Part shown: positions 1 to 8,223 of the stretch, one piece after another
How the letters are laid out: every line of letters starts with the position of its first letter
Numbering within the stretch: the first letter of the stretch is position 1
Source: Leifsonia sp. EB41
GTDB lineage: Bacteria; Actinomycetota; Actinomycetes; Actinomycetales; Microbacteriaceae
Reading direction: 5' to 3'
Assembly: GCF_041262565.1 (NCBI RefSeq)
Contig: NZ_JBGCCJ010000001.1
Coordinates: forward strand, 2,976,001 to 3,040,000
DNA: 64,000 bases
Program-made: the position numbers and the translations under genes
Notes under the pieces: model-generated
What the model was told of the DNA's origin: nothing
Databases searched by the model: none
The model's input: the letters and a program-made list of their open reading frames with translations, nothing else

Positions 1-2
1 CG

Positions 3-536
3 TGCGACGCCTGGGACCTGCGCGGCAAGCCGCTCGCGCTCATCGGCGAGACGCCGGACCTCGCCCGCCGCGCGGTGCACCTGGCCCGCTGGACCACCGA
101 GCTCACGGTCTTCACCAACGGTTCCCCGGTCGTCACCGCCGACGAGGCGACCGCCCTGGACGCGCTGGGGATCCGGGTCGAACGGGCCACGATCGCCGAC
201 CTCGAAGGCGAGCGCGGAGCCGTCCACTCGGTCCTGCTGAAGGACGGCCGGTCCATCCCCATCGACGGCGGCTTCATCCGCCCCACCTGGCAGATCGCGA
301 CCGGCTTCATCGACGGCCTCCAGCCCGAGGAGTCGGCCGACGGCTTCCTGATCACGGACGACGAGGGCCGGACCTCCATCCCCGGGCTGTACGCCGCCGG
401 CGACGTCGCCGTGCCCGGGCCGCAGCAGATGATCATCGCCGCAGGGAACGGGGCCCGCACCGCGGCTGCCATCGTCGCCGACCTGCAAGTCGGGGCCGCG
501 TCCGCGCTCAGCCCGATCGCGGAAATCCTCACCTGA
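3..536 (+). CDS. FAD-dependent thioredoxin-reductase-like oxidoreductase, 3' part only
   Basis: The reading frame is open from the window edge and ends at 536, so only about the last 177 residues are present. The first visible residue is a cysteine followed by [14 protein letters not shown], which matches the position just after the redox cysteine pair of thioredoxin-reductase-like flavoproteins, where the NADPH-binding domain resumes. Near the end, [13 protein letters not shown] is the typical FAD-contacting motif, and an [12 protein letters not shown] helix follows. The enzyme probably transfers electrons from NAD(P)H through FAD to a disulfide or other acceptor in the cytoplasm. It lies 40 bp upstream of cysteine synthase, but with no overlap. 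The exact substrate cannot be told from this fragment; the first cysteine of the pair lies outside the window. Confidence 0.82.
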   Translation, partial: CDAWDLRGKPLALIGETPDLARRAVHLARWTTELTVFTNGSPVVTADEATALDALGIRVERATIADLEGERGAVHSVLLKDGRSIPIDGGFIRPTWQIATGFIDGLQPEESADGFLITDDEGRTSIPGLYAAGDVAVPGPQQMIIAAGNGARTAAAIVADLQVGAASALSPIAEILT

Positions 537-576
537 CCTCCCGCACTCCCATCCTTCACGAACACGAGAGAGAGAC

Positions 577-1515
577 ATGCCCACCAACGTCTACGAAGAC
601 ATCACCGCCGCCGTCGGCCGGACCCCGCTGGTCAAGCTCAACAGGATCGCCGCCGCCGCCGACGCGACCGTGCTGGCGAAGCTGGAGTTCTACAACCCGG
701 GCGGAAGCGTCAAGGACCGCATCGGCGTCGCGATCATCGACGCCGCCGAGAAGTCCGGCGAGCTCCGGCCGGGCGGGACGATCGTGGAGGGCACCAGCGG
801 CAACACTGGCATCGCGCTCGCGATGGTCGGCGCCGCTCGCGGGTACAAGGTGATCTTGACCATGCCGGAGACGATGTCGAAGGAGCGTCGGGTGCTCCTG
901 CGCGCGTTCGGCGCGGAGATCGTCCTCACCCCCGGCCCGGAGGGGATGCGCGGCGCTGTCGAGGCAGCCCAGAAGATCGTGGCCGAGAACGACAACGCGA
1001 TCTGGGCTCGCCAGTTCGCCAACGAGGCCAACCCCGCCATCCACCGCGCCACCACCGCCGAGGAGATCTGGGCCGACACGGACGGCGGCATCGACATCCT
1101 CGTCGCCGGCATCGGCACCGGCGGCACCATCACCGGCGTCGGCCAGGTGCTGAAGGAGCGCAAGCCCGGTGTGCAGATCGTCGCCGTCGAGCCCATCGAC
1201 TCCCCGATCCTCAGCGGCGGCAAGCCCGGCCCGCACAAGATCCAGGGCCTCGGCGCGAACTTCGTCCCGGAGATCCTCGACACGTCCGTGTACGACGAGG
1301 TCATCGACGTGTCGTTCGACGACTCGATCGCGACGGCCAAGAAGCTCGCGTCCGAGGAGGGCATCCTCGCCGGGATCTCCTCCGGCGCGATCGTCTGGGG
1401 CGCGCTGCAGGTCGCGGCACGGCCGGAGAACGCCGGAAAGACCGTCGTGGCGATCGTCGCCGACACCGGGGAGCGGTACATCTCGACGGCGCTGTGGGCG
1501 GATCTGCTGGACTGA
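577..1515 (+). CDS. cysK: cysteine synthase A (O-acetylserine sulfhydrylase)
   Basis: This 312-residue protein has the usual length and full motif set of the PLP-dependent cysteine synthase family. The PLP lysine sits in GSVKDR (residues 47-52), the substrate loop TSGNTG is near residue 72, and the phosphate-binding GTGGT is near residue 180. It makes cysteine and acetate from O-acetylserine and sulfide in the cytoplasm. A purine-rich GAGAGAGA site precedes the ATG. No cysE lies directly downstream, which is a common partner in actinobacteria, so acetylserine must be made elsewhere. Cystathionine beta-synthase has a similar N-terminal domain but is longer and carries CBS domains, which are absent here. 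Confidence 0.95.
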   Translation: MPTNVYEDITAAVGRTPLVKLNRIAAAADATVLAKLEFYNPGGSVKDRIGVAIIDAAEKSGELRPGGTIVEGTSGNTGIALAMVGAARGYKVILTMPETMSKERRVLLRAFGAEIVLTPGPEGMRGAVEAAQKIVAENDNAIWARQFANEANPAIHRATTAEEIWADTDGGIDILVAGIGTGGTITGVGQVLKERKPGVQIVAVEPIDSPILSGGKPGPHKIQGLGANFVPEILDTSVYDEVIDVSFDDSIATAKKLASEEGILAGISSGAIVWGALQVAARPENAGKTVVAIVADTGERYISTALWADLLD

Positions 1516-1558
1516 GCGGCCCCGGGCCGTTCCCACGGCGCGCGTGCGACGATGGGGC

Positions 1559-2344
1559 ATGACCGCCACCGACGCGATCCTCCGCCCCCTCGTCAGCGCC
1601 GACGAACTCGAACTCTTCAACTCCATCCCGTACGCGCTCAACCACGAGCTCGCCGACGACCTCGAACAGGGCCGGCGGCGCCTGGACTGGATGTGGGTCG
1701 CGCTGCGCGGGGAGCGACTCGTCGGCCGCATCGCCTGGTGGAGCACCGCCGGCGCGTCTGACCTCGCGGTCGTGCGACGCGGCACCGAGCTCCGCATGGC
1801 GCTGCTCGCGGAGACCGGCGCACACGTCGTGGCGGAACGCCTCCGCCTCGAGTGGAAGCCCGGCACCCCCATCGCGGCGGCGGACTCCGGACTCGCGTTC
1901 CGCCCGTTCGCCTCCGACGACGAGTTCCTCGACATCACCACCCGCACACTCACCGGCACGCTCGACGCGCACAGCCGAGCCGATCTCGCGACGATGACTC
2001 CTCGGGAGGCCGCCGTCGCCCAGTTCGAGGACGAGTTCGCCCAGTACGCGAGCCCGAGGGCCTGGTGGCGGGTCGCGATCGACGAGGGCGGTGAGACGGT
2101 CGGCTTCGTCGTGCCGGCGCGCAACTCGTACCACGCGATCATCGCGTACATCGGCGTGCTCCCCGAACACCGGGGAAAGGGGCTCATCGACGCCATCCTC
2201 GCCGAAGGGACGCGCGTGCTCGCCGAGAGCGGCGCCTCCCGCATCCGGGCGTCGACGGATGTGGGCAACGTGCCCATGGCTGCGGCGTTCGCGCGTGCCG
2301 GCTACGTCACGTTCGAGCGCCTGATCAACATGGCCTGGGAGTGA
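1559..2344 (+). CDS. GNAT-family N-acetyltransferase
   Basis: The 261-residue protein has a C-terminal GNAT fold. IGVLPEHRGKGLIDAIL (about residues 198-214) is motif A, the acetyl-CoA pyrophosphate loop with the R/Q-x-x-G-x-G/A pattern slightly altered (RGKGL). A VGNVPMAAAFARAGY segment then gives the usual C-terminal beta-bulge and helix. The N-terminal half looks like a divergent second GNAT-like unit, as in tandem GNAT proteins. I chose the ATG at 1559 because the in-frame extension upstream overlaps cysK and is arginine-rich shadow sequence. The acceptor substrate is unknown. It starts 43 bp after cysK and may be cotranscribed. Confidence 0.85.
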   Translation: MTATDAILRPLVSADELELFNSIPYALNHELADDLEQGRRRLDWMWVALRGERLVGRIAWWSTAGASDLAVVRRGTELRMALLAETGAHVVAERLRLEWKPGTPIAAADSGLAFRPFASDDEFLDITTRTLTGTLDAHSRADLATMTPREAAVAQFEDEFAQYASPRAWWRVAIDEGGETVGFVVPARNSYHAIIAYIGVLPEHRGKGLIDAILAEGTRVLAESGASRIRASTDVGNVPMAAAFARAGYVTFERLINMAWE

Positions 2345-2425
2345 TCCCGCGCCCCGTAGCGCCTGGGACCCGTGCCGCGGTATAGCTGTACTCGCGGAGG
2401 ATCGCAGTGGCGGAAGGTGACGGCG

Positions 2426-2806
2426 ATGTCAACGAATGTGAAGTGGAAGTCGAAGGCGGACCAGCACGATTACCCGGCTGCCGCCGACTACCTGAGTCTC
2501 GTGCTGGATCCCGACGACGTCGACAAGGTGGTCGCCGCGCTGCAGCACGCGGACCCGCGTTCCTACAAGGCCAAGGATCTGCTGCGCGCGTCGCGGCTGC
2601 CGCTGCTGCCGGAGTCCGATCCGGAGGTGATGAAGGACCTGGCGAAGATCCGGGACGGCGACGAGCTGTCCCCGGTGCTGCTGGTCCGCGGGGACGCACG
2701 GCACGACCTCCCGCTGGTGGTCGCCGACGGGTACCACCGGGTCTGCGCGTCGTACTGGACCGATGAGGACGCGGAGATCCCGGCGCAGCTCGCCGGGATG
2801 AAGTAG
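2426..2806 (+). CDS. small protein with ParB/sulfiredoxin-like C-terminus
   Basis: This 126-residue protein is of unknown function. The start is set by GGAAGG at about 2412, 8 bp before the ATG; a longer in-frame start at 2372 has no such site. The N-terminus is rich in K, D and H, the middle (YKAKDLLRASRLPLLP) is helical, and the C-terminal part, LVVADGYHRVCASYWT, resembles the G-x-H-R box of ParB/Srx-like folds, where it binds nucleotide or DNA. That resemblance is my reading of a short motif and may be only structural. There is no partner ParA and no partition context. It converges on the next gene with a 4-bp gap. Confidence 0.7.
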   Translation: MSTNVKWKSKADQHDYPAAADYLSLVLDPDDVDKVVAALQHADPRSYKAKDLLRASRLPLLPESDPEVMKDLAKIRDGDELSPVLLVRGDARHDLPLVVADGYHRVCASYWTDEDAEIPAQLAGMK

Positions 2807-2810
2807 GGGC

Positions 2811-3749
2811 TCAGTCCGGCGCGGGGGCCGACCACGGCGTGGGCCTCGGCAGCCAGCACCGCACCTGTGCGCGGTAGGCGCGGAACGCGTCGCCGAAGCG
2901 CTCCTCCAGGTCCGCCTCCTCGAACGGACGCACCAGCGCGTTCCAGATCAGCGAGCCCAGAATCGCGTAGCCGACCACCAGCCAGGAGTGCAGCAGCAGA
3001 CCCACCGCGAGACCCTGCGCGATTCCGGCCAGAGCCATCGGGTTGCGCACCCAGCGGTAGGGACCGGCCACGACCAAACGGTGCGCCATCGCCATCGGCA
3101 GCGGCGTCCCGCCCCCGAGCGTCGCCATCGTCGCCGCCGACCAGAGGCCGAGTGCGCTCGCGGCGACCAGGAGGACCGCGCCGAGTGCGGTGACTGGTGG
3201 CGAGAGGGCGATGCTGAGGCCCCATCGCCCTTCCAGGAACGCGATGACCAGGGGGAGGACGACGAGGAAGAACGACCAGAACACCGCGATCTGCCCCAGC
3301 GTCCCGAGCAGCAGGGCCCCGGGCGTTCGCCCTCGCGCCGCCGGACGGAAGCGGAACGGCCCGCGCACGATCCACTCGGCGGGGAGGCGCTGGAGGAGCA
3401 CCGCGGAGAGCGACAGGAGCGAGCAACCGGCCGCCGCGAGCATGAGGAGCACTCCCCAGCCGGCCTCTGCGGTGACGCTCGCGTAGACCGCCAGGCCGAC
3501 CGCGACGAGCACGGTCCAGGCGGTGGCGACGATCGCCGCCGCACGCAGTCCGGCGGCTGCGAGGGCGGACGCCGCGACGAAGAGGGGGAGGTCCGCTGCC
3601 GCCACCGCCACCGGGTCGAGCCCGCCGAGGGTCGCGGTGCGCACGAGCGGCGACGCGAAGACCCCGGCCCACCACGCGGCGCCCGCGACCGCCTGCATCG
3701 CGAAGTAGGCGCGCCCCCACACGGCGGGAACGGCGACGGAGACCCCCAT
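2811..3749 (-). CDS. isoprenylcysteine methyltransferase-like membrane protein
   Basis: The 312-residue protein has eight or so hydrophobic segments. Its C-terminal third has the hallmarks of the ICMT/phospholipid-methyltransferase family: GPYRWVRNPM (about residues 234-243), which binds S-adenosylmethionine, and the following EEADLEERFGDAFRAYRAQV, the conserved acidic helix before the last tryptophan. Bacterial members are usually called methyltransferase family proteins; substrates are mostly unknown and probably lipid-like. The ATG at 3749 is preferred to a TTG 12 codons upstream. The N-terminal 150 residues are an additional membrane domain beyond the minimal ICMT core of about 150-200 residues. 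Confidence 0.75.
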   Translation of the reverse strand: MGVSVAVPAVWGRAYFAMQAVAGAAWWAGVFASPLVRTATLGGLDPVAVAAADLPLFVAASALAAAGLRAAAIVATAWTVLVAVGLAVYASVTAEAGWGVLLMLAAAGCSLLSLSAVLLQRLPAEWIVRGPFRFRPAARGRTPGALLLGTLGQIAVFWSFFLVVLPLVIAFLEGRWGLSIALSPPVTALGAVLLVAASALGLWSAATMATLGGGTPLPMAMAHRLVVAGPYRWVRNPMALAGIAQGLAVGLLLHSWLVVGYAILGSLIWNALVRPFEEADLEERFGDAFRAYRAQVRCWLPRPTPWSAPAPD

Positions 3750-3919
3750 TACGAGAATTCTGCCCGGTGCCCGGATTCCGGGCAACGCGGCACGGCGTCG
3801 CGCAGTATCACCGCGCCCGCGGCCCGGTCAACCCCCGAGCCTCCACCCCGATCTGTCTTACCTTCATCCCAAGCGGACGGCACCGCCGACCGCAGCGCTC
3901 TCGACAGAAGGAGTCAGTG

Positions 3920-4192
3920 ATGACGATCGCCATGGACCGCCCCGAAGCCGACCGGATGCCGGGGGACGCGCTCGCGCTGGGCGGCGCGCCCGACAACGTG
4001 TCGTGGAGCGCTCCGGCGCGGTGGCTCTGGGTCGCCGGGACGCCGACCGCGTACGTCGGGATGGTGGATCGCAATCTCGACGGGTTCGTCGCCACCGGCT
4101 TCGATGGTCACGATCTGGGGGTGTTCGCGTCCCGCTCCGACGCGCAGGCGGCCGTCTGCGGCCACTGGTCCGCGGCAGGTGACGAGGGTTAG
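3920..4192 (+). CDS. small hypothetical protein, 90 aa
   Basis: A GAAGGAG ribosome site lies 7 bp before the ATG at 3920, which supports the start. The protein has no membrane segment. It contains two short beta-like stretches, SAPARWLWVAGTPTAYVGMVD and DGFVATGFDGHDLGVF, that look like one small beta-sheet domain with a helix at the end. I do not recognise the family. It stands alone between a convergent membrane protein and the EAL gene. Confidence 0.65.
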   Translation: MTIAMDRPEADRMPGDALALGGAPDNVSWSAPARWLWVAGTPTAYVGMVDRNLDGFVATGFDGHDLGVFASRSDAQAAVCGHWSAAGDEG

Positions 4193-4314
4193 ACCGGTGG
4201 CGCGGCGCGAGGCCGCCGGCGATTATAGAACGTCCATTGCGATTGGGCAACGGTCGCGGGTTTTTCCGGCGATGCGACACACTGGACCAAACGACACGAG
4301 CTGGGAGGTCCGAA

Positions 4315-5109
4315 GTGCGCACTGACGACCGCCGTGCCCAGTTGGAGCGCGACCTCCCGGGCGCCGCGAGCCGTGGCGAGATCATCGCCCTGTTCCAGCC
4401 GCAGTTCTCGCTGGAGACCGGCGAGGTCGTCGGGGCTGAGGCCTTGAGCCGGTGGATCCACCCACAGCTCGGTCTGATCCCTCCCGTCGAGTTCATCCCG
4501 ATGGCCGAGCGCCTCGGGCTCGTCGCCGGGATCGGGGATGTCATGCTGCGGCTCGGCTGCCACGCTGCCCGCGATTGGCGGGACCAGGGCCACCCGATCG
4601 AGGTCGCCGTCAACGTCTCGATCCTCCAGTTGCGGACGTCCGCGATCGTCGACACGATCGCCGGGCTGCTCGGCGAGTTCTCGCTCAGCCCGCGGCTGCT
4701 GACGTTGGAGGTGACGGAGACCACTCCGCTGACCGACGTCCCGGAGGCGATCGACACCGTCCACCGGCTGCGCGGTCTCGGCGTGAACATCTCCGTCGAC
4801 GACTTCGGGGCCGCCTACGCGTCGCGCGAGCAGGTCATCGCGCTGCAGGCGACCGAGTTGAAGGTCGACCAGTCGCTCGTGCAGGAGACCCAGGGCCCCC
4901 ACAGCGAGGACCTGGCGCGGGCCGTCGAGTTCGGCAAAGCGCAGGGGATGCGCCTGGTCGCCGAGGGCATCGAGACGGAGGCCCAGCTCGCCCGGGTCCG
5001 CGCACTCCACTGCGATCGCGGCCAGGGATACCTGCTGTCGCGGCCGACGACCAAAGCGGATGTGGACAGCCTCCTGGTCGGGGCCGGCGTCGTCCGCTCC
5101 GATGAGTAG
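4315..5109 (+). CDS. EAL-domain cyclic di-GMP phosphodiesterase
   Basis: The 264-residue protein is a single stand-alone EAL domain. The signature EAL sits at residues 42-44, followed by the asparagine of NVS, the glutamate in LEVTET, the DD of SVDDFG, the lysine of LKVDQ, the glutamate of AEGIE and the glutamine of RGQGYLLSRP. All metal- and substrate-binding positions are therefore present, so it should hydrolyse cyclic di-GMP to linear pGpG. Loop 6 reads DDFGAAYAS instead of the usual DDFGTGYSS, a moderate change. The GTG at 4315 is chosen because GGGAGG lies 7 bp upstream. There is no sensor or membrane domain, so control must come from expression or partners. It precedes a diguanylate cyclase by 91 bp. 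Confidence 0.9.
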   Translation: MRTDDRRAQLERDLPGAASRGEIIALFQPQFSLETGEVVGAEALSRWIHPQLGLIPPVEFIPMAERLGLVAGIGDVMLRLGCHAARDWRDQGHPIEVAVNVSILQLRTSAIVDTIAGLLGEFSLSPRLLTLEVTETTPLTDVPEAIDTVHRLRGLGVNISVDDFGAAYASREQVIALQATELKVDQSLVQETQGPHSEDLARAVEFGKAQGMRLVAEGIETEAQLARVRALHCDRGQGYLLSRPTTKADVDSLLVGAGVVRSDE

Positions 5110-5130
5110 CGCCCGCTCCGATGAGTAGCG
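5094..5130. repeat. tandem 19-bp duplication covering the EAL stop codon
   Basis: An 18-bp string at 5094-5111, which contains the last codons and TAG of the EAL gene, recurs exactly at 5113-5130, giving a 19-bp tandem period. The second copy lies in the untranslated gap. It looks like a recent slippage duplication. Confidence 0.85.
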
Positions 5131-5200
5131 TGTCGTAACTTGACGATCGCGTCGCCAGCAGTCACTCTCAACACATGCATTCTGACCGGCCACGCAGTTG

Positions 5201-6544
5201 ATGCGCGATGTGCTCGACGAAGTCGCGCGCATGCAGCCCTTCCCCCGAGCCTTGATCGACCGATCCCACACCATCGTCGACGCCAACCTGGCACTCGAGG
5301 TCTGGGCCAGCCGCCCCTCGGATGAGCTCGTCGGTGCGCCCCTCGCTGCGGTGCTCGGCGTCGACGGCGATGAACTGTCCCGGGCGCTGGCCACCGGGAA
5401 CCCGGGCGGCATCCGCTTGGCGTCGACCGCCCACGGCTACCAGGAGACGCGCAGCTCGGTGGTGATCCGTGCCGTGCGCATCTCGGGCGGCCACACGATC
5501 GTGGCCTTCGACCCGGAGCTGGCCGCGGTCGGCGAGCGCACGGTGGCACTCGGCCGACGCGAGAGCGACCGGCTCCAGCTGCTGCTCTCCGCATCCGTCG
5601 CGTTCGCGAAGACGCAGACGGAGGAGGAGCTCGGCGAGCTGCTGTCGGAGACCGCACGCCGGGCGTTCAACGCGACGGCGTGCAGCGTGCACACCGGCGA
5701 GCCGGGAAACTACGCGCTCGTGGCCGGGGACAACCTGCTGGCGGCGGAGTGGCCGGAGGACAGGGACGGCGAGCGGGTCCAGCTCGGGAGCGTCGTGACG
5801 ATCCAGACTCCCGCCGAGGCGGACCTGGTGGCGCCCGGCATGGGCTTGAGCGGGGTCTTCGAACGGGCAGGGGTGTCCGCGATCATCGGTGTGCCGATCA
5901 TCGAGGACGACATCCTGTACGGCGCGTTCGCCTGCTACTTCGACCAGCCCCGCGCCTTCGACGACCAGGCCGTGCCGCTGGCGGAGGCGCTGGCCCAGCT
6001 CGCCGGGCAGGTCCTCGTGCGGCTCCGCCTGGAGGCGCGGCTGCGCCGGGCGGCGATGCTCGACGAGGTCACCGGCCTGCCCAACCGGCGGCTGTTCGAC
6101 GAGAACCTGCAGCAGACCGAGCGCGCCCACGCGGATCAGGTCGCCGTGCTCTTCGTCGACCTGGACGGGTTCAAGGCCATCAACGACACCCTCGGGCATG
6201 CCGCGGGCGACACCGTGCTCAAGGAGGTCGCATCGCGGCTGAGCAGCGTCTTCCGCCAGGAGGACATGATCGCCCGCTACGGCGGCGACGAGTTCATCGC
6301 GGCCCTGCACGTCGCCGACACGACCGACGCGCTCGAACTCGCCGACCGGGCGAGGGCCGCGATCGCCGAGGACTTCGCCGGCATCCCGCCGGAACTGAAC
6401 ATCACGGCCAGCGTGGGCATCGCCATCACGGACGACGTCGCCGGCCAGTCGATCGACCACCTCATCCGCCTCGCCGACCAGGCCATGTACGCGGCGAAAC
6501 GCGGCGGCGGCGATCAGGCCGTCGTCTACGGAAACGGGCGGTAA
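5201..6544 (+). CDS. PAS/GAF-GGDEF diguanylate cyclase
   Basis: The 447-residue protein starts with a PAS-like segment (about residues 10-110), then a GAF domain (about 125-280), then a GGDEF domain from about 285 to the end. GGDEF itself is intact at about residue 361, and RQED precedes it by the five-residue spacing of an inhibitory I-site (RxxD), so product inhibition is expected. It should make cyclic di-GMP from two GTP. No membrane segment is seen, so the GAF/PAS part probably senses a cytoplasmic ligand. The ATG at 5201 is preceded by an in-frame TTG and no clear ribosome site. It follows the EAL phosphodiesterase, giving an opposed synthesis/hydrolysis pair. Confidence 0.92.
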   Translation: MRDVLDEVARMQPFPRALIDRSHTIVDANLALEVWASRPSDELVGAPLAAVLGVDGDELSRALATGNPGGIRLASTAHGYQETRSSVVIRAVRISGGHTIVAFDPELAAVGERTVALGRRESDRLQLLLSASVAFAKTQTEEELGELLSETARRAFNATACSVHTGEPGNYALVAGDNLLAAEWPEDRDGERVQLGSVVTIQTPAEADLVAPGMGLSGVFERAGVSAIIGVPIIEDDILYGAFACYFDQPRAFDDQAVPLAEALAQLAGQVLVRLRLEARLRRAAMLDEVTGLPNRRLFDENLQQTERAHADQVAVLFVDLDGFKAINDTLGHAAGDTVLKEVASRLSSVFRQEDMIARYGGDEFIAALHVADTTDALELADRARAAIAEDFAGIPPELNITASVGIAITDDVAGQSIDHLIRLADQAMYAAKRGGGDQAVVYGNGR

Positions 6545-6617
6545 CGGGTAGGGCGCCTACCAGGGAACGGCGTCCCCGTCTACCGGGGGGCGGGGAATTC
6601 TGGAATGCCGGAGAATT

Positions 6618-7577
6618 ATGCACGTGAGTGCACCCGACACCCCGGTCCCCCTCCTGCTCGAAAGGTACCGGCCGCAGCGGTTGCTCGCGCGCGGCGGGAC
6701 CTCGATGGTCTTCCGCGCCCGGGATGAGAACCTCGGCCGCGACGTCGCCGTCAAGCTGTTCACGTCGGGGAGCCAGGGCGATGTCGCGCGGTTCCGGGCC
6801 GAGGTGGGCGTGCTCGCCGGCCTCCGCCATCACGGTGTCGTGTCGATCCTCGACGCGGGAGTCGACGACTCGTCGCCGAAGGATCCGCGCCCGTTCCTGG
6901 TCATCGAGCTGGTCGAAGGCGACACGCTCCGCGCGGTGCTGAACGCGGGCACGCTGACGACGCGCCAGATCGGTGAGATCGCGTTCGAGGTCGCCGAGAC
7001 GCTCGAATACGTCCACGCGCGCGGCGTCATCCATCGCGACGTGACACCGTCGAACATCATGATCGTCGACTACGGGACCCGGCTCTCGCGGCCGCGGGCG
7101 CGGCTGACGGACTTCGGCATCGCCATCCACGCGACCCATCCCCAGGACTTCGCGGAGGGGACGTTCGGGACGGCCGCCTATCTGAGCCCCGAGCAGGTGC
7201 GCAGCGAGAGCCTGACCCCTGCGTCCGACATCTATTCGCTCGGCCTCGTCCTGCTGGAGTGCTTCACGGGGACCGTCGCGTTCCCGGGGACGCCCGTGGG
7301 ATCCGCGCTCTCCCGGCTGGAGCGCGACCCGGAGACGCCCGACACGGTCCCCGAGCGCTGGCGCGCGCTCATCCGGTCGATGACGCACGCCGACGCGTCG
7401 CTGCGGCCGTCTGCCGCGGACGTCGCGACCGCCGCGCGCGGGGCCCTCCGCGCCGACAGGGAACACGACCCTGCCGCGAGCACCGGATCGACGGACCAGG
7501 CGGCATATGATCAACAGGCCGGCGTGACCCGCACCGGCGGCAGCCCTCGGAAGGAGAGCACCGGTTGGGCACTCTGA
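6618..7577 (+). CDS. soluble serine/threonine protein kinase
   Basis: The 319-residue protein has a full eukaryotic-like kinase domain: glycine loop LARGGTSMVF (residues 23-32), VAVK with K46, HRD at 139-141, N146, DFG at 165-167 and the YLSPEQ activation segment end. One notable change is T143 where most kinases have the catalytic-loop lysine (HRDVTPSN instead of HRDVKPxN). Unlike PknB-type kinases it has no transmembrane helix and no PASTA repeats; the last 50 residues are hydrophilic. GGAG lies close upstream of the ATG. The next gene starts inside its last codons, so three small proteins are probably translated from the same mRNA and may be partners or substrates. Confidence 0.9.
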   Translation: MHVSAPDTPVPLLLERYRPQRLLARGGTSMVFRARDENLGRDVAVKLFTSGSQGDVARFRAEVGVLAGLRHHGVVSILDAGVDDSSPKDPRPFLVIELVEGDTLRAVLNAGTLTTRQIGEIAFEVAETLEYVHARGVIHRDVTPSNIMIVDYGTRLSRPRARLTDFGIAIHATHPQDFAEGTFGTAAYLSPEQVRSESLTPASDIYSLGLVLLECFTGTVAFPGTPVGSALSRLERDPETPDTVPERWRALIRSMTHADASLRPSAADVATAARGALRADREHDPAASTGSTDQAAYDQQAGVTRTGGSPRKESTGWAL

Positions 7578-7867
7578 TTTACGGCACCGGCGCGAAGATC
7601 GACATCGACGACCGGCTGCTGGCCCACCTCCAGCTCGTCATCACGTCGAAGCTGCGCCGCAACGAGCAGTTCCTCTTCGAGTGGGAGCACGACGAGGCGT
7701 ACTCGCGCGGCCGCACCGCGATCTGGATCAACCCGTCCGTCCCCGTCCACTTCCAGTACGTGGGCAGCCGCCGCCCGGCGCTCAACCGGGCGTGGACGGA
7801 AGCGCTGATGGACGCCGCCAACAGCGTCGGCGGTCTGCGCGTGGTCCCAGAGCCTCCGGCGCACTGA
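7565..7867 (+). CDS. small protein, DUF7882-like, first paralogue (100 aa)
   Basis: The gene overlaps the kinase by 13 bp and starts with TTG at 7565; AAGGAG at 7551-7556 at good distance supports this start. The protein begins MGTLIYG and continues with DDRLLAHLQLVITSKLRR, a WINPSVPVHF strand and a NRAWTEALMDAANSVGGLR helix. The next gene encodes a clear paralogue with the same order of blocks. I believe this is the actinobacterial family called DUF7882; its function is not known to me. No membrane or secretion signal is present. Confidence 0.85.
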   Translation: MGTLIYGTGAKIDIDDRLLAHLQLVITSKLRRNEQFLFEWEHDEAYSRGRTAIWINPSVPVHFQYVGSRRPALNRAWTEALMDAANSVGGLRVVPEPPAH

Positions 7868-8223
7868 TGGGGACCCTCTTCTACGGCGACGCCGCGTCGT
7901 CCGTCGAGTTCGACGACCGCCTGCTCGCGCACCTGCAGCTCGCGATCGTCACGAAACTGCGGCGCAGCGAGAGCTTCGTCTTCTCCTGGGACGTCGCGGC
8001 CGCGGCCGGGAGCGGCTCCAACTCGGTCTGGATCTCCCCGACCGTCGGCCTCCGCTTCACCTATCCCACGCACGCGCGCGAGCCGATCAACCGGGCGTGG
8101 GTCGAGGCGCTGGTCCGCACGGCCAACAGCGTCTCGGGACTCCGCATCGTCGACGAACCGGAAGCGGGCGCAGAGTCGCCGGCTCAGGCCCAGGGCAAGA
8201 CCGACCGAATGGATGAACAGTGA
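7867..8223 (+). CDS. small protein, DUF7882-like, second paralogue (118 aa)
   Basis: Its ATG overlaps the last base of the previous stop (TGATG), indicating translational coupling. It matches its neighbour in MGTLFYG, DDRLLAHLQLAIVTKLRR, SVWISPTVGLRF and NRAWVEALVRTANSVSGLR, so the two arose by tandem duplication. It differs in a longer Ala/Gly loop after the FSW strand and in a polar C-terminal tail of about 20 residues (EAGAESPAQAQGKTDRMDEQ) that could be flexible. The duplication within a kinase operon suggests a shared or heteromeric role; this is inference only. Confidence 0.85.
   Translation: MGTLFYGDAASSVEFDDRLLAHLQLAIVTKLRRSESFVFSWDVAAAAGSGSNSVWISPTVGLRFTYPTHAREPINRAWVEALVRTANSVSGLRIVDEPEAGAESPAQAQGKTDRMDEQ

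Noticed and set aside
556-2277. Long open frame on the minus strand opposite cysK and the acetyltransferase gene
   Set aside because: It is arginine/serine/aspartate-rich without domains and mirrors two well-supported genes; long shadow frames are normal at this GC content.
2811-3785. Longer start (TTG at 3785) for the ICMT-like gene
   Set aside because: The ATG at 3749 is followed directly by the first hydrophobic segment; the extra 12 codons add nothing recognisable and have no better ribosome site.
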